Source: Thermomonas sp. (lineage in GTDB: Bacteria; Pseudomonadota; Gammaproteobacteria; Xanthomonadales; Xanthomonadaceae). From it: 52,056 nt of DNA. Below the pieces are notes generated by a model, which saw only the letters and a list, made by a program, of their open reading frames with translations, made no database searches and was not told the DNA's origin. Numbering within the stretch: the stretch's first letter is position 1; every line of letters begins with the position of its first letter. The stretch is from positions 36,557 through 88,612 of the forward strand of contig JAIMKJ010000013.1 in assembly GCA_020692565.1 (NCBI GenBank), read 5' to 3'. Positions 28,090-35,756 of this stretch are shown one piece after another. The position numbers were made by a program, and so were the translations under genes.

Positions 28090-28111
28090 AAAAAAGCCGG
28101 GCCGAAGCCCG
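28090..28111 (-). terminator. Rho-independent terminator
   Basis: On the minus strand CGGGC-TTCG-GCCCG is followed by GGC and six T residues. It is the second stop signal for transcripts coming from the M14 peptidase gene. Confidence 0.6.
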
Positions 28112-28285
28112 ATGCGGGTCAGTTAAGCCATATCTGCCGTCCATAGAGCGGCCTTCAGGCCGGCCCAGGCAGAACCAGGTCGGCGACGACATCAGGGCCG
28201 TGCCCACGGCCGACGAAAACGAAACGGTTTCGTATCGGAAGCAGCGGCCTCAAGGCCTCTCTACAAAAACAGAATCCCGCGAATA

Positions 28286-28319
28286 CAAAAATGCCAGTCA
28301 GCGTTAACTGACTGGCATT
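28286..28319 (-). terminator. Rho-independent terminator of the M14 peptidase gene
   Basis: On the minus strand AATGCCAGTCAG and its exact complement (28290-28301 and 28308-28319) form a 12-bp stem with a 6-nt TTAACG loop, followed by TTTTTG. It is 60 bp behind the peptidase stop codon. Confidence 0.8.
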
Positions 28320-28378
28320 GGGGCCGAAGCCCGGGTTTTTGCGGTGTCGTGATCGCGAATAGCAAGTGATCGCAGCCG

Positions 28379-30703
28379 TCAGAACGTGATGCCCCAACTG
28401 TCGATGTAGCCGGTGTCCGCGGTGGCGTTGTCGTTGACGCGCAGCCTCCAGGTGCCGTTCAACGCTTCCGAGGACAGATTGACCGTGAAGGTCTGGATGA
28501 TGTTGTCGGCGCTGCCGCCGGTGCGGTTGTGCAGCACGTAGACGCTGCCGTCGGGCGCGATCAGATCCACCTTCAGGTCGGCCCGATAGGTGTGGACGAT
28601 GTTCACCGCGACCGGTGTGGTCGACGAACCATTGCCGCTCCGGCCGCTGACGACGATCGAACTCTGGACGGTGGTGTTGTCCGGGATCGTCACGTCGGTG
28701 TCGTTGGTGTAGCTCACGGCGCCGCCGCTGCTCACGGTCACCGACTGCGACTTCGTGTTGGTCAATCCGCTGTTGTCGGTGACGGTCAATGTCACCGTGT
28801 AGGTGCCGGCGGCCGCGTACGTGTGGCTGGGATTGATCGCGGTGGACGAGGTGCTGTCGCCGAAGTTCCAGCTGCGCGAGACGATGGTGCCGTCGATATC
28901 GGTCGAGCTGTCGGTGAAGGTCGCGGTCAGCGCCGACGTGGCGACGCTGAAGTTCGCGGTCGGCACGCCCGGCGCGGCGCCGGTGATTTCGAGCAGTACC
29001 GCGTTGGGCGTACCCGGTTTGCCGGAGGCGTCGGTGCCCTGCACGTAGATGATGTGCCGGCCGGTGCCCATGCCGGTGGTGCCGAGGCTCGCGGTCACGG
29101 TTTCGCGGGTGCTGTTGAAGCTGCCGTCGCTGGCGCTCATCGCGATGCCGCTCGCGCCCGCTTCCCACGGCGGGATATCGACATAGAGGCGTGCGGATGC
29201 AATGGCATGGGTGGCTTCGGTGCCGTTGGTCTGGTTGAACTGGCTGTCGTCGAGGATCGCGGAGATCGTGACCGGCGTTCCGGCGGGCACCGAAGCACTG
29301 GACGTGGATACGCTGACCGTATTCGGGCCGGACGGGTAGCGATAGGGCGCGGTGAGATTGCGCGCGGAATACTTCAGGGCGGCCAGGTTCTTCGGCAGCG
29401 TCGACGATTGGAATGTGGTGCAGGATTCGAAGAAGGCGACGCCCAGTTCGATGGTGTAGCTGGGCACGCCGAGCAGACCGTACATGCTGTCGTCGGTGGC
29501 GCCGTCGGTCGCGTACAGGCCGACCGACTGTTCGGGTCTGTAGCTGTTGAAGAACGCCAGCCGCCTGCCCAGCGTGGTCAGCGCGGCGCTGTTCGGCGCC
29601 GGATTCGTGGTGTCGCCCCAGGGCCACAGCACCAGCTGCGAATAGCTGTGGATGTCGAAGAAGATGCCCTGGTAATCGTCGGGCGCGGCGCTGCCGGCGG
29701 CGTCGCCGCGACGGTCGGGGAACACGCCGCCGCTGTAGACGCCGCTGGCGCCCGGCGTGCCGGCGACGAATCGCACCAGATTCTGGGTTTCCGGTTCGGA
29801 CTGCGCGCTCGGGCCGTGGTAGGTCTCGGCGCAGGCGTTGGGGCTGGAGCCGCCGGACACGGTGTTCCAGTGGAACGGGAAGTTGCGGTTGAGGTCGGTG
29901 CCAACACTATTTGCGCTGCAGCTGCCGTTGGTGTTGTTGACGTTCTTGCGCCACGACAGCCCGGTTTCGGCTTTCTTGCGGCCGTCGGGATTGGCCTGCA
30001 GGATCAGGTGGAAGACGTAGTTGTCCATCAGCCAGGTGGCTTCGGCGTCGGTGCCGTAACCGTTGACCAGCCATTCCGCGAAGCGCGTGGTCAGTTCGGC
30101 GGGCGTGTACTCGCGCGCATGGATCGACGCGAACACCACCATCGGCGGCTTGTTCGGGCGGCTGGCGTTGGTCGCCGAATTGGTCAGGCGCAGCACTTTC
30201 ATGTCGTAGCCGCCGGTGTTGCGCGACTTCAGCCAGGTCGGACCGATGTTCGAGACGCTGGCGAGCGCGGGTTTGCTGGCGACCAGTTGATCGATGGTGG
30301 CGTAGGTTTCCTCGACCGTGCGGTAGCAGGCATAGCCGGAGATGCTGCGGGTGCCGAACTGGCGGTTCGCCATCGCGTTTTCGACGCTGCGGATGCGGTC
30401 GGTCGACACCTGGTCGATCGTGACCTTCATGCCCAGGCGGCGGATCTCGGCGATGTCCGCAGCGGTGGCTTCGAGCCGCACGGTCTTCGCGCCGTCGTCG
30501 ACGATCATGTGCTGGAACATCCCGCCGAGCGTCTGCAGCTGCGCGCGCTCGCGATAGCGGACGATCACGAACGAGAGGCGATCGGCTTCGCTCGTCGAAA
30601 CCGCTGCGCTGGCGCCGGGCGGCGCGGCGATGGATGGGCTGGCGAGACAGAGCAACAGGGCAGCGGGCAACAGGGCGGTGGGCAACAGCAGGCGGGCAGT
30701 CAT
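28379..30703 (-). CDS. Secreted M14 zinc carboxypeptidase with PKD and P/Homo B domains
   Basis: 774 residues. Signal peptide to about residue 27 (ALLPAALLLCLASPSIAA). A propeptide-like part follows, then the M14 catalytic domain from about residue 110: zinc ligands in SIHAREYTPAELTTRF, substrate-binding DLNRNFPFHW, third zinc His in FFDIHSYSQLVLWPWG, and the catalytic Glu in SYTIELGVAFFE. After a linker a PKD repeat (SRSWNFGDSTSSTAINPSHT) is followed by a C-terminal P-domain (VTIPDNTTVQSSIVV to TGYIDSWGITF). This layout is common in extracellular proteases of Lysobacter and Xanthomonas, usually exported by type II secretion, consistent with gspA/gspB in this window. GGAGATG ribosome site. 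Two terminators follow. Confidence 0.93.
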   Translation of the reverse strand: MTARLLLPTALLPAALLLCLASPSIAAPPGASAAVSTSEADRLSFVIVRYRERAQLQTLGGMFQHMIVDDGAKTVRLEATAADIAEIRRLGMKVTIDQVSTDRIRSVENAMANRQFGTRSISGYACYRTVEETYATIDQLVASKPALASVSNIGPTWLKSRNTGGYDMKVLRLTNSATNASRPNKPPMVVFASIHAREYTPAELTTRFAEWLVNGYGTDAEATWLMDNYVFHLILQANPDGRKKAETGLSWRKNVNNTNGSCSANSVGTDLNRNFPFHWNTVSGGSSPNACAETYHGPSAQSEPETQNLVRFVAGTPGASGVYSGGVFPDRRGDAAGSAAPDDYQGIFFDIHSYSQLVLWPWGDTTNPAPNSAALTTLGRRLAFFNSYRPEQSVGLYATDGATDDSMYGLLGVPSYTIELGVAFFESCTTFQSSTLPKNLAALKYSARNLTAPYRYPSGPNTVSVSTSSASVPAGTPVTISAILDDSQFNQTNGTEATHAIASARLYVDIPPWEAGASGIAMSASDGSFNSTRETVTASLGTTGMGTGRHIIYVQGTDASGKPGTPNAVLLEITGAAPGVPTANFSVATSALTATFTDSSTDIDGTIVSRSWNFGDSTSSTAINPSHTYAAAGTYTVTLTVTDNSGLTNTKSQSVTVSSGGAVSYTNDTDVTIPDNTTVQSSIVVSGRSGNGSSTTPVAVNIVHTYRADLKVDLIAPDGSVYVLHNRTGGSADNIIQTFTVNLSSEALNGTWRLRVNDNATADTGYIDSWGITF

Positions 30704-31318
30704 GGCATCTCCGTGTGGTGGAATTCCGCGTGGCGACAGATCGCGTCGTCTCGCCCGGAAGGCCGCAGGCAGCGGCGAGGGTCGGGGGAGCAGGGTGTTT
30801 GCCCGGTATTCGCGGGCTTTGCAACTCGGCGCATACGGAATGCATCTCGTTTGCGGCGTGGGACGCATGCCGTCCACCGGCACGCGTCCTGCCCGGTACG
30901 GGCGAATTCCGTGCAAACGGCACGAAAACCGCGACATGCGGCGAGTGCGCCCGAGGGCTCGCGCTTCGTGCCGGAGCGCGCCGCCGGATCCGGTTTGCTG
31001 CGCTGCAGCAACGAATTGCGAGGCGTCGGGATGTGGGTGCGGTGATGGCAGAGTATTTATCTGCGACAGACGTCGCGTTTCGACGGCCGCCTGTCGCCGC
31101 CTGTCGCTCATCGCTGGGCGCTATGCGCACGATCGATTGGCCGCAGGCAGCGGCCATGTCGCTCGCGATGCGGGCGCAGGACCGGTATCGTAGGCGAATG
31201 CCGCCGCAAAGCGCGGCATCCGGACGGCGCCCGGAGCGCCGTATCCGAGGGGGCGGAATCTCCGGCGTACATCCGGGAGTACATCCGGATGCACATCTGG
31301 AAACAGCAGGGAGACACC
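30704..31318. other. Long divergent intergenic region with no gene
   Basis: About 615 bp between the M14 peptidase and the hybrid histidine kinase. Reading frames here have no recognisable protein. It must contain the promoters of both genes. The only structured element I see is the 12-bp triple repeat next to the kinase start. Confidence 0.55.
31267..31302 (+). repeat. Three tandem 12-bp repeats upstream of the histidine kinase
   Basis: GTACATCCGGGA, GTACATCCGGAT and GCACATCTGGAA run head to tail at 31267, 31279 and 31291, ending 16 bp before the kinase ATG and overlapping the space before its AGGGAG. The regular period (near one helix turn) suggests a regulator-binding array or an RNA element in the leader. 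Confidence 0.55.
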
Positions 31319-33244
31319 ATGGCCACCGCAGAGTCCATCGCGACTCCACAGCTCATCGCGCGCGAATGCCGGCAACTGGTGCTTGGCCAGGGCAGGGCGG
31401 GCGCGATCGCGACCATCGCCGTGGCGGTATTGTTCCTGCTGGCGTTGCGCGACGTGCATCCGCACGAACACTTGATCGGTTGGGCGATCGCGGTCGCGGG
31501 GATCTCGCTGCTGCGTGTCGCGCTGGCAGGATGGGCGAAGCGCTCGACGCCCGAAGCCGGCGATATCCAGCCGAACACGCCCCTGATCTGTCTTGGCGTC
31601 GGCGTGTTGTCCGGGGGCGTCTGGGGCGCTGCGGCGACGATCCTGTTTCCCGTAGGGCACAGCGAACTCTATTTCGTGACCGCATTCCTGCTGATCGGCA
31701 TGCCGGCGGGTGCGATCAGCAGTTTCGGCGCATGGTGGCCGGCGTATGCCGCCTATGTGCTGGCCAGCGTCGGTCCGTTCGCGGTGTATTTCCTGACGAC
31801 CGGTCACCGCGAATTCGCGATCGCGGGCCTGGCCGCCTGTCTGTTCGGTGCGTTCCTGCTGCGCGAGGGGTATGTCATCGGCCGCACCATCAATCGCAAC
31901 ATCGCCCAGCGCATCGCGCTGATGGCGATGACCCGTTCGCTGGGCGATGCGCTGGATCGCGCCGATGCCGCCAATCGCGCCAAGTCGGCGTTCCTGGCGA
32001 ATATGCGCCATGAACTGCGCACGCCGCTGAACGTGATCCTCGGCATGAGCCAGTTGCTGGCCGAATCGCCGGATGCGCCCGAGCATCGCGGCTTGCCGCA
32101 CGATATCCGCCGCGCCGGGAAATCGCTGCTCGCGCTGATCGACGACATACTCGATCTGTCGCAGATCGAAGCGGGCAGAATCGCATTGCGTTCCGCGCCG
32201 TTCGCACCGCGTCGGTTGGTCGACGATGTGCTCGAGATGCTCGCGCTGGAAGCGGAAGCGAAATCGCTGCGCATGGATGCAGTGTATGCCGCATCGACGC
32301 CGGCGCGCTTCGTCGGCGATCAGGGGCGGCTGCGGCAGGTCGTGTTGAATCTGGTCGGCAATGCGATCAAGTTCACCGCCGCGGGCAGCGTGCGCATCGA
32401 AGTGTCCGTCGAACCCCCGGACGAGGCTGCGGACGGAACGGCGGACAGCATCGCAGGCGACGCCGGGGCGAACCGCCGGTCGATCCTGCGGATCGAAGTG
32501 GCGGACACCGGGCCGGGGATCGCCGAAAGCGAGCATGCGCGGATCTTCACTGCGTTCCAGCAGGGCGACGATTCCTCCACCCGGGTGCATCCCGGCACCG
32601 GTCTGGGCCTGAAGATCTGCAGTGAACTGGTCGCGCTGATGGGCGGCCGCATCGAGCTGCGCAGCGTGCCGGGCGCAGGCAGTTCTTTCGTGGTGAAGGT
32701 GCCGGAGTCGATCATGTCCGCAGGAATGGAAGATCAGGACGCCGCCGCCGAGCATGCCGAATCCCAACGACTGCCCGGATCGGCCGTCGGGTCGATTTCG
32801 GGTTTGCGGGTGCTGGTGGTCGAGGACAATGTGGTGAATGCCTCGCTGGTCAGGCTGCTGCTGGAGCGCGAAGGCTGCGTGGTCAGCGCCGCCGCCAGCG
32901 GCGTGCAGGCGCTGGACATGCTGCGCACGCAGGACTGGGACGTCGTGCTGATGGATTGCCAGATGCCCGAGATGGACGGCTATGCGACCACGCGTCACTG
33001 GCGTCGCCTGGAACTCACGGAACGGCGTGCGCGGCTACCGATCCTCGCGCTGACCGCGCACGCCATGGCCGACGATCGCAAGCGCTGCCTCGATGCCGGC
33101 ATGGACGATTACCTCACCAAGCCGGTGAAACTCGATGCGCTGCGTGCGGTGCTGTCCCGATACGCTGCCGGCGCCGCGACGGCAGCGGAACCGGCCGAAG
33201 CAATGCCGATCGATACCGTCTTACCGGAGCCCACCGCGACATGA
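31319..33244 (+). CDS. Hybrid sensor histidine kinase / response regulator
   Basis: 641 residues. Residues 30-195 hold about six membrane helices with very short loops (MATAES start, then IATIAVAVLFLLALRDV, LICLGVGVLSGGVWGAAATI, AFLLIGMPAGAISSF), so the signal is probably sensed in or at the membrane. HisKA: AFLANMRHELRTPLNVI with His231. HATPase_c: VVLNLVGNAIKFT (N box), VADTGPGIAE and GTGLGLKICSELV. A linker leads to a receiver domain, LRVLVVEDN to LTKPVKLDALR, with Asp546 in VVLMDCQMPEMDG. There is no Hpt domain, so a separate phosphotransfer partner is needed. AGGGAG ribosome site at the chosen ATG. The stop overlaps the next ATG. Confidence 0.93.
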   Translation: MATAESIATPQLIARECRQLVLGQGRAGAIATIAVAVLFLLALRDVHPHEHLIGWAIAVAGISLLRVALAGWAKRSTPEAGDIQPNTPLICLGVGVLSGGVWGAAATILFPVGHSELYFVTAFLLIGMPAGAISSFGAWWPAYAAYVLASVGPFAVYFLTTGHREFAIAGLAACLFGAFLLREGYVIGRTINRNIAQRIALMAMTRSLGDALDRADAANRAKSAFLANMRHELRTPLNVILGMSQLLAESPDAPEHRGLPHDIRRAGKSLLALIDDILDLSQIEAGRIALRSAPFAPRRLVDDVLEMLALEAEAKSLRMDAVYAASTPARFVGDQGRLRQVVLNLVGNAIKFTAAGSVRIEVSVEPPDEAADGTADSIAGDAGANRRSILRIEVADTGPGIAESEHARIFTAFQQGDDSSTRVHPGTGLGLKICSELVALMGGRIELRSVPGAGSSFVVKVPESIMSAGMEDQDAAAEHAESQRLPGSAVGSISGLRVLVVEDNVVNASLVRLLLEREGCVVSAAASGVQALDMLRTQDWDVVLMDCQMPEMDGYATTRHWRRLELTERRARLPILALTAHAMADDRKRCLDAGMDDYLTKPVKLDALRAVLSRYAAGAATAAEPAEAMPIDTVLPEPTAT

Positions 33245-33873
33245 CCCGTTTGTTGATCGTCGGCAGTACCGGCCTGGTGGGTGGGCTCGCCCTGACCCGG
33301 GCGCTCGCGGATGCGCGCTTCGCGCAGGTGATCGCGCCCACCCGACGGCCGTTGACGCTGCGGCACGCGAAGCTCGAAAATCCGGTCGTCGATTTCGACG
33401 CATTGCCGGCATCGGCGCCGTGGTGGCGGGTCGACGCGGTGGTCTGCGGGCTGGGCACCACGATCGGCGATGCGGGGTCGCGACCTGCGTTCCGCCGGGT
33501 GGATTTCGATTACGTGCTGGCTGCGGCGACGCACGCGCGCGAAGCCGGAGCGACCAGCTTCGCGCTGACGTCCGCGCTGGGCGCCAATGCGCGCTCGCGC
33601 AATTTCTATCTGCGCACCAAGGGCGAAGCCGAAGATGCGCTGCGTTCGCTCGGCTACCCGTCGCTGACCCTGGTGCGGCCGTCGATGATCGGCGGCGAAC
33701 GCGAACAGCGGCGGCGGATGGAACATCTCACCGCGCGGCTGATGCTCGCGGTCGAGCCACTGGTGCCGCGACGCTACCGGGTGGTGCGTGCGGAACGCAT
33801 CGCGCATTGCCTGCTGGATGCGACATTCGCAGCGGAACCCGGCGTGCGCGTGGTGGAATCCGAACAAATCTGA
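33241..33873 (+). CDS. NAD(P)-binding Rossmann protein, SDR_a5/HIM1-like
   Basis: 210 residues. N-terminal dinucleotide loop LLIVGSTGLVGGLALTRAL, then a VVCGLGTTIGDAGSR segment, FALTSALGANARSRNFYL with the SDR-like catalytic-region Tyr (YLRTKGEAEDAL gives a YxxxK pattern) and LVRPSMIGGEREQRR. It belongs to the atypical short-chain dehydrogenase group often labelled oxidoreductase or HIM1-like. Substrate unknown. It is translationally coupled to the hybrid kinase (ATGA). The coupling suggests joint regulation, not necessarily a common function. A GC hairpin follows its stop. Confidence 0.87.
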   Translation: MTRLLIVGSTGLVGGLALTRALADARFAQVIAPTRRPLTLRHAKLENPVVDFDALPASAPWWRVDAVVCGLGTTIGDAGSRPAFRRVDFDYVLAAATHAREAGATSFALTSALGANARSRNFYLRTKGEAEDALRSLGYPSLTLVRPSMIGGEREQRRRMEHLTARLMLAVEPLVPRRYRVVRAERIAHCLLDATFAAEPGVRVVESEQI

Positions 33874-33877
33874 CGCG

Positions 33878-33895
33878 GGCCGGTAGCGACCGGCC
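33878..33895. terminator. GC hairpin between convergent genes
   Basis: GGCCGGT-AGCG-ACCGGCC forms a perfect 7-bp stem between the oxidoreductase and CocE-like genes, whose stops are 47 bp apart. No T-run, so its terminator role is tentative. Confidence 0.45.
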
Positions 33896-33920
33896 GCGCG
33901 TCGGATCCGAAGTCGACGAC

Positions 33921-35495
33921 TCAGCGCAGCGGAACGCTCAAGCGCGACGGCGCCGCCGACGGCGACCCGAAGCTCAGGCTGCCGAGGCTCGACAGATCGC
34001 TGTAGCGCGGGTCGGTGGTGTCGATCACCAGCGCGAGACGACGTCCGGCGGGAATGTCCCAACTGGTGGCTTCCAGATCGAATTCGATCGTGCGCGGCAT
34101 GTACGGCACCGCGTTGCGCAGGGTGTAGGCCTTGTGGCTGACCAATTCGCCGATGCCCAGCCCGTCCATGCTGTAGAGATACGCGAACACGGTGACGTTG
34201 CTCTGGCTGGGGGCGATGGTCATCCGCAGCGAGGGCGAACCGCTGAGGTTGCGCGCGCCGGAGTACGACGGTCCGGTCCAGACGCCCGCTGCGCCGCGGG
34301 CGATCAGCGGTACCGAGACTGTGGTCTGCAAACCAAGCCCCTGCATCAACCCGCTGAGCAGCACCACGCCGGAGTCGGCGATGGTCGGCACGCCGGTGAG
34401 GATGCCGTAGCTCCAGCCGGTGCTGTTGCCGCTGGCCAGTGAGCCGGTAGGCGCAAGCAGGCCACTTGGGCGGGTCAAACCGTAGACCGTGGGCGAAGCC
34501 TGCACCGCCGACCAGTTGGCGAAGCTGCGCAGCGCGTTCTTCTGCGAACGCAGCCGCACCGCAGGTTCGCTGCCGACGCCGTTGGCGACGCGTTTGAGAT
34601 GGAAATCGAACCAGCGTCCCGCCGCGGTGTAGACCTCGTTGGGCAGACCCAGCGCGCCGGGCAGTTCGATAGTGGCGTGATCGCCCTGCGCGAACATCAG
34701 TTGCTTCGGCCCGGTGAGGCCGTTGAACAGGCGAATCAGCTGATTCGGCGGAAAAATGCCGTCGTTGTAGGCATTGGCCAGCAGCACCGCAGTGCCGTTG
34801 GCGTTGAGCGCGTTCAATTCGTGGATCGCGCCACGGGTGCCGACGATGGGCAGCGTCACCTGCACTGCGCCCTGGTAGTCGTTCCACAACACGCGCTCGG
34901 TGGCGCGCGCCAGTTCTGGCCCGGGCCGGCCGGTGAACAGTCCGGCGCCGACCAGCAGCCCCACCGCCTGTTTGTTCGGCGTGGTGTTGGGGTAGAGCGA
35001 GGCTTCCAGATCGGCCCAGCCGCTCATCGCCGCGACGGCCTTGATCCGCGGGTCGCGCGCCGCGGCCAGCAGGCTGGTGCCGGCGCCGTAGGAAATGCCG
35101 GAAGCGCCGATGGCGTCCGCGCGCGCCGGGGTGTTCACCAGCGCCCAGTCGATCACCGCGCTCACGTCCTCGACGGTGGCCGCGCCGGCGACGTCGATCC
35201 GTCCGCCGGATTCCCAGAAACCGCGCGAGGTGTAACTGACCACGACATAGCCCTGACTGGCGAGCACGGTGCCGCGGCCGACATATTCCAGACTCGGCAG
35301 CCCCCAGCTCGACGGCATCACGATCAGCGGAAAGGGTCCGGCGCCCTGGTCTTTCGGGCTGATGACCACCGCGCCCAGCGGGGTGCCGTCCCAACCGGGA
35401 ATGCTGGTGTAGCGGAGCGAGAATCCGCCGGCGAAGGCCGGTACGGAAGCCAGACAGAGGCACAACCACAACAACAGCACGGCAATCCTGCGCAT
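33921..35495 (-). CDS. Secreted CocE/X-Pro dipeptidyl-peptidase-like hydrolase
   Basis: 524 residues. Signal peptide MRRIAVLLLWLCLCLASVPA, cleaved near AFAG. The alpha/beta hydrolase domain has the nucleophile in IGASGISYGAGTSL, an acid candidate in NAYNDGIFPPNQ and a His in FAQGDHATIEL. The last 170 residues (YLYSMDGLGIGELV, FDLEATSWDIPAGRRLALVI) form the C-terminal jelly roll of PepX_C/CocE proteins. Related enzymes cleave X-Pro dipeptides or esters; the exact substrate is not predictable. AAAGGA ribosome site. A very long open frame on the same strand that spans into the opposite-strand helicase is a coding shadow and is ignored. Confidence 0.87.
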   Translation of the reverse strand: MRRIAVLLLWLCLCLASVPAFAGGFSLRYTSIPGWDGTPLGAVVISPKDQGAGPFPLIVMPSSWGLPSLEYVGRGTVLASQGYVVVSYTSRGFWESGGRIDVAGAATVEDVSAVIDWALVNTPARADAIGASGISYGAGTSLLAAARDPRIKAVAAMSGWADLEASLYPNTTPNKQAVGLLVGAGLFTGRPGPELARATERVLWNDYQGAVQVTLPIVGTRGAIHELNALNANGTAVLLANAYNDGIFPPNQLIRLFNGLTGPKQLMFAQGDHATIELPGALGLPNEVYTAAGRWFDFHLKRVANGVGSEPAVRLRSQKNALRSFANWSAVQASPTVYGLTRPSGLLAPTGSLASGNSTGWSYGILTGVPTIADSGVVLLSGLMQGLGLQTTVSVPLIARGAAGVWTGPSYSGARNLSGSPSLRMTIAPSQSNVTVFAYLYSMDGLGIGELVSHKAYTLRNAVPYMPRTIEFDLEATSWDIPAGRRLALVIDTTDPRYSDLSSLGSLSFGSPSAAPSRLSVPLR

Positions 35496-35614
35496 AGCGT
35501 TGATCCTTTCATCGAACGGAGTGGAAAGTCGCCGCCGTTTTGCGCGTCGACGCGGCAATGCGGGACGGCCCCCCTGTCCCTGCCTGTCCGGCAGACCGAC
35601 AATACCAATGCGTA

Positions 35615-35640
35615 TGGAATCATGTAAACCCATGATTCCA
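35615..35640. promoter_or_regulatory. Perfect palindrome TGGAATCATG-N6-CATGATTCCA
   Basis: Arms 35615-35624 and 35631-35640 are exact complements in a locally AT-rich area between the divergent CocE-like and deaD genes. It fits a dimeric repressor or activator site; as RNA it would be a hairpin in a long deaD leader, followed by TTTTTG at 35646. The gap of about 260 bp also contains both promoters. Confidence 0.55.
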
Positions 35641-35756
35641 AGGATGTTTTTGTTGCGGTGCAGCAACGCCTGCGAATCGGTGCCGCACACTGGAGCCAAT
35701 GCCCCAACGCTTGGGCGCACAATATGCGGTCTTGCCGAAGTTCCCGGATATTGCGT

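Larger units (their letters stand above)
27984..28378. other. Non-coding stretch with repeats and two minus-strand terminators
   Basis: No gene seen. It holds a hairpin with a U-run at 28090-28111, a diverged inverted repeat with arms near 28144-28163 and 28243-28262 (TAGAGCGGCCTTCAGGCCG type), and a second terminator at 28290-28319 behind the M14 peptidase gene. Confidence 0.65.
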
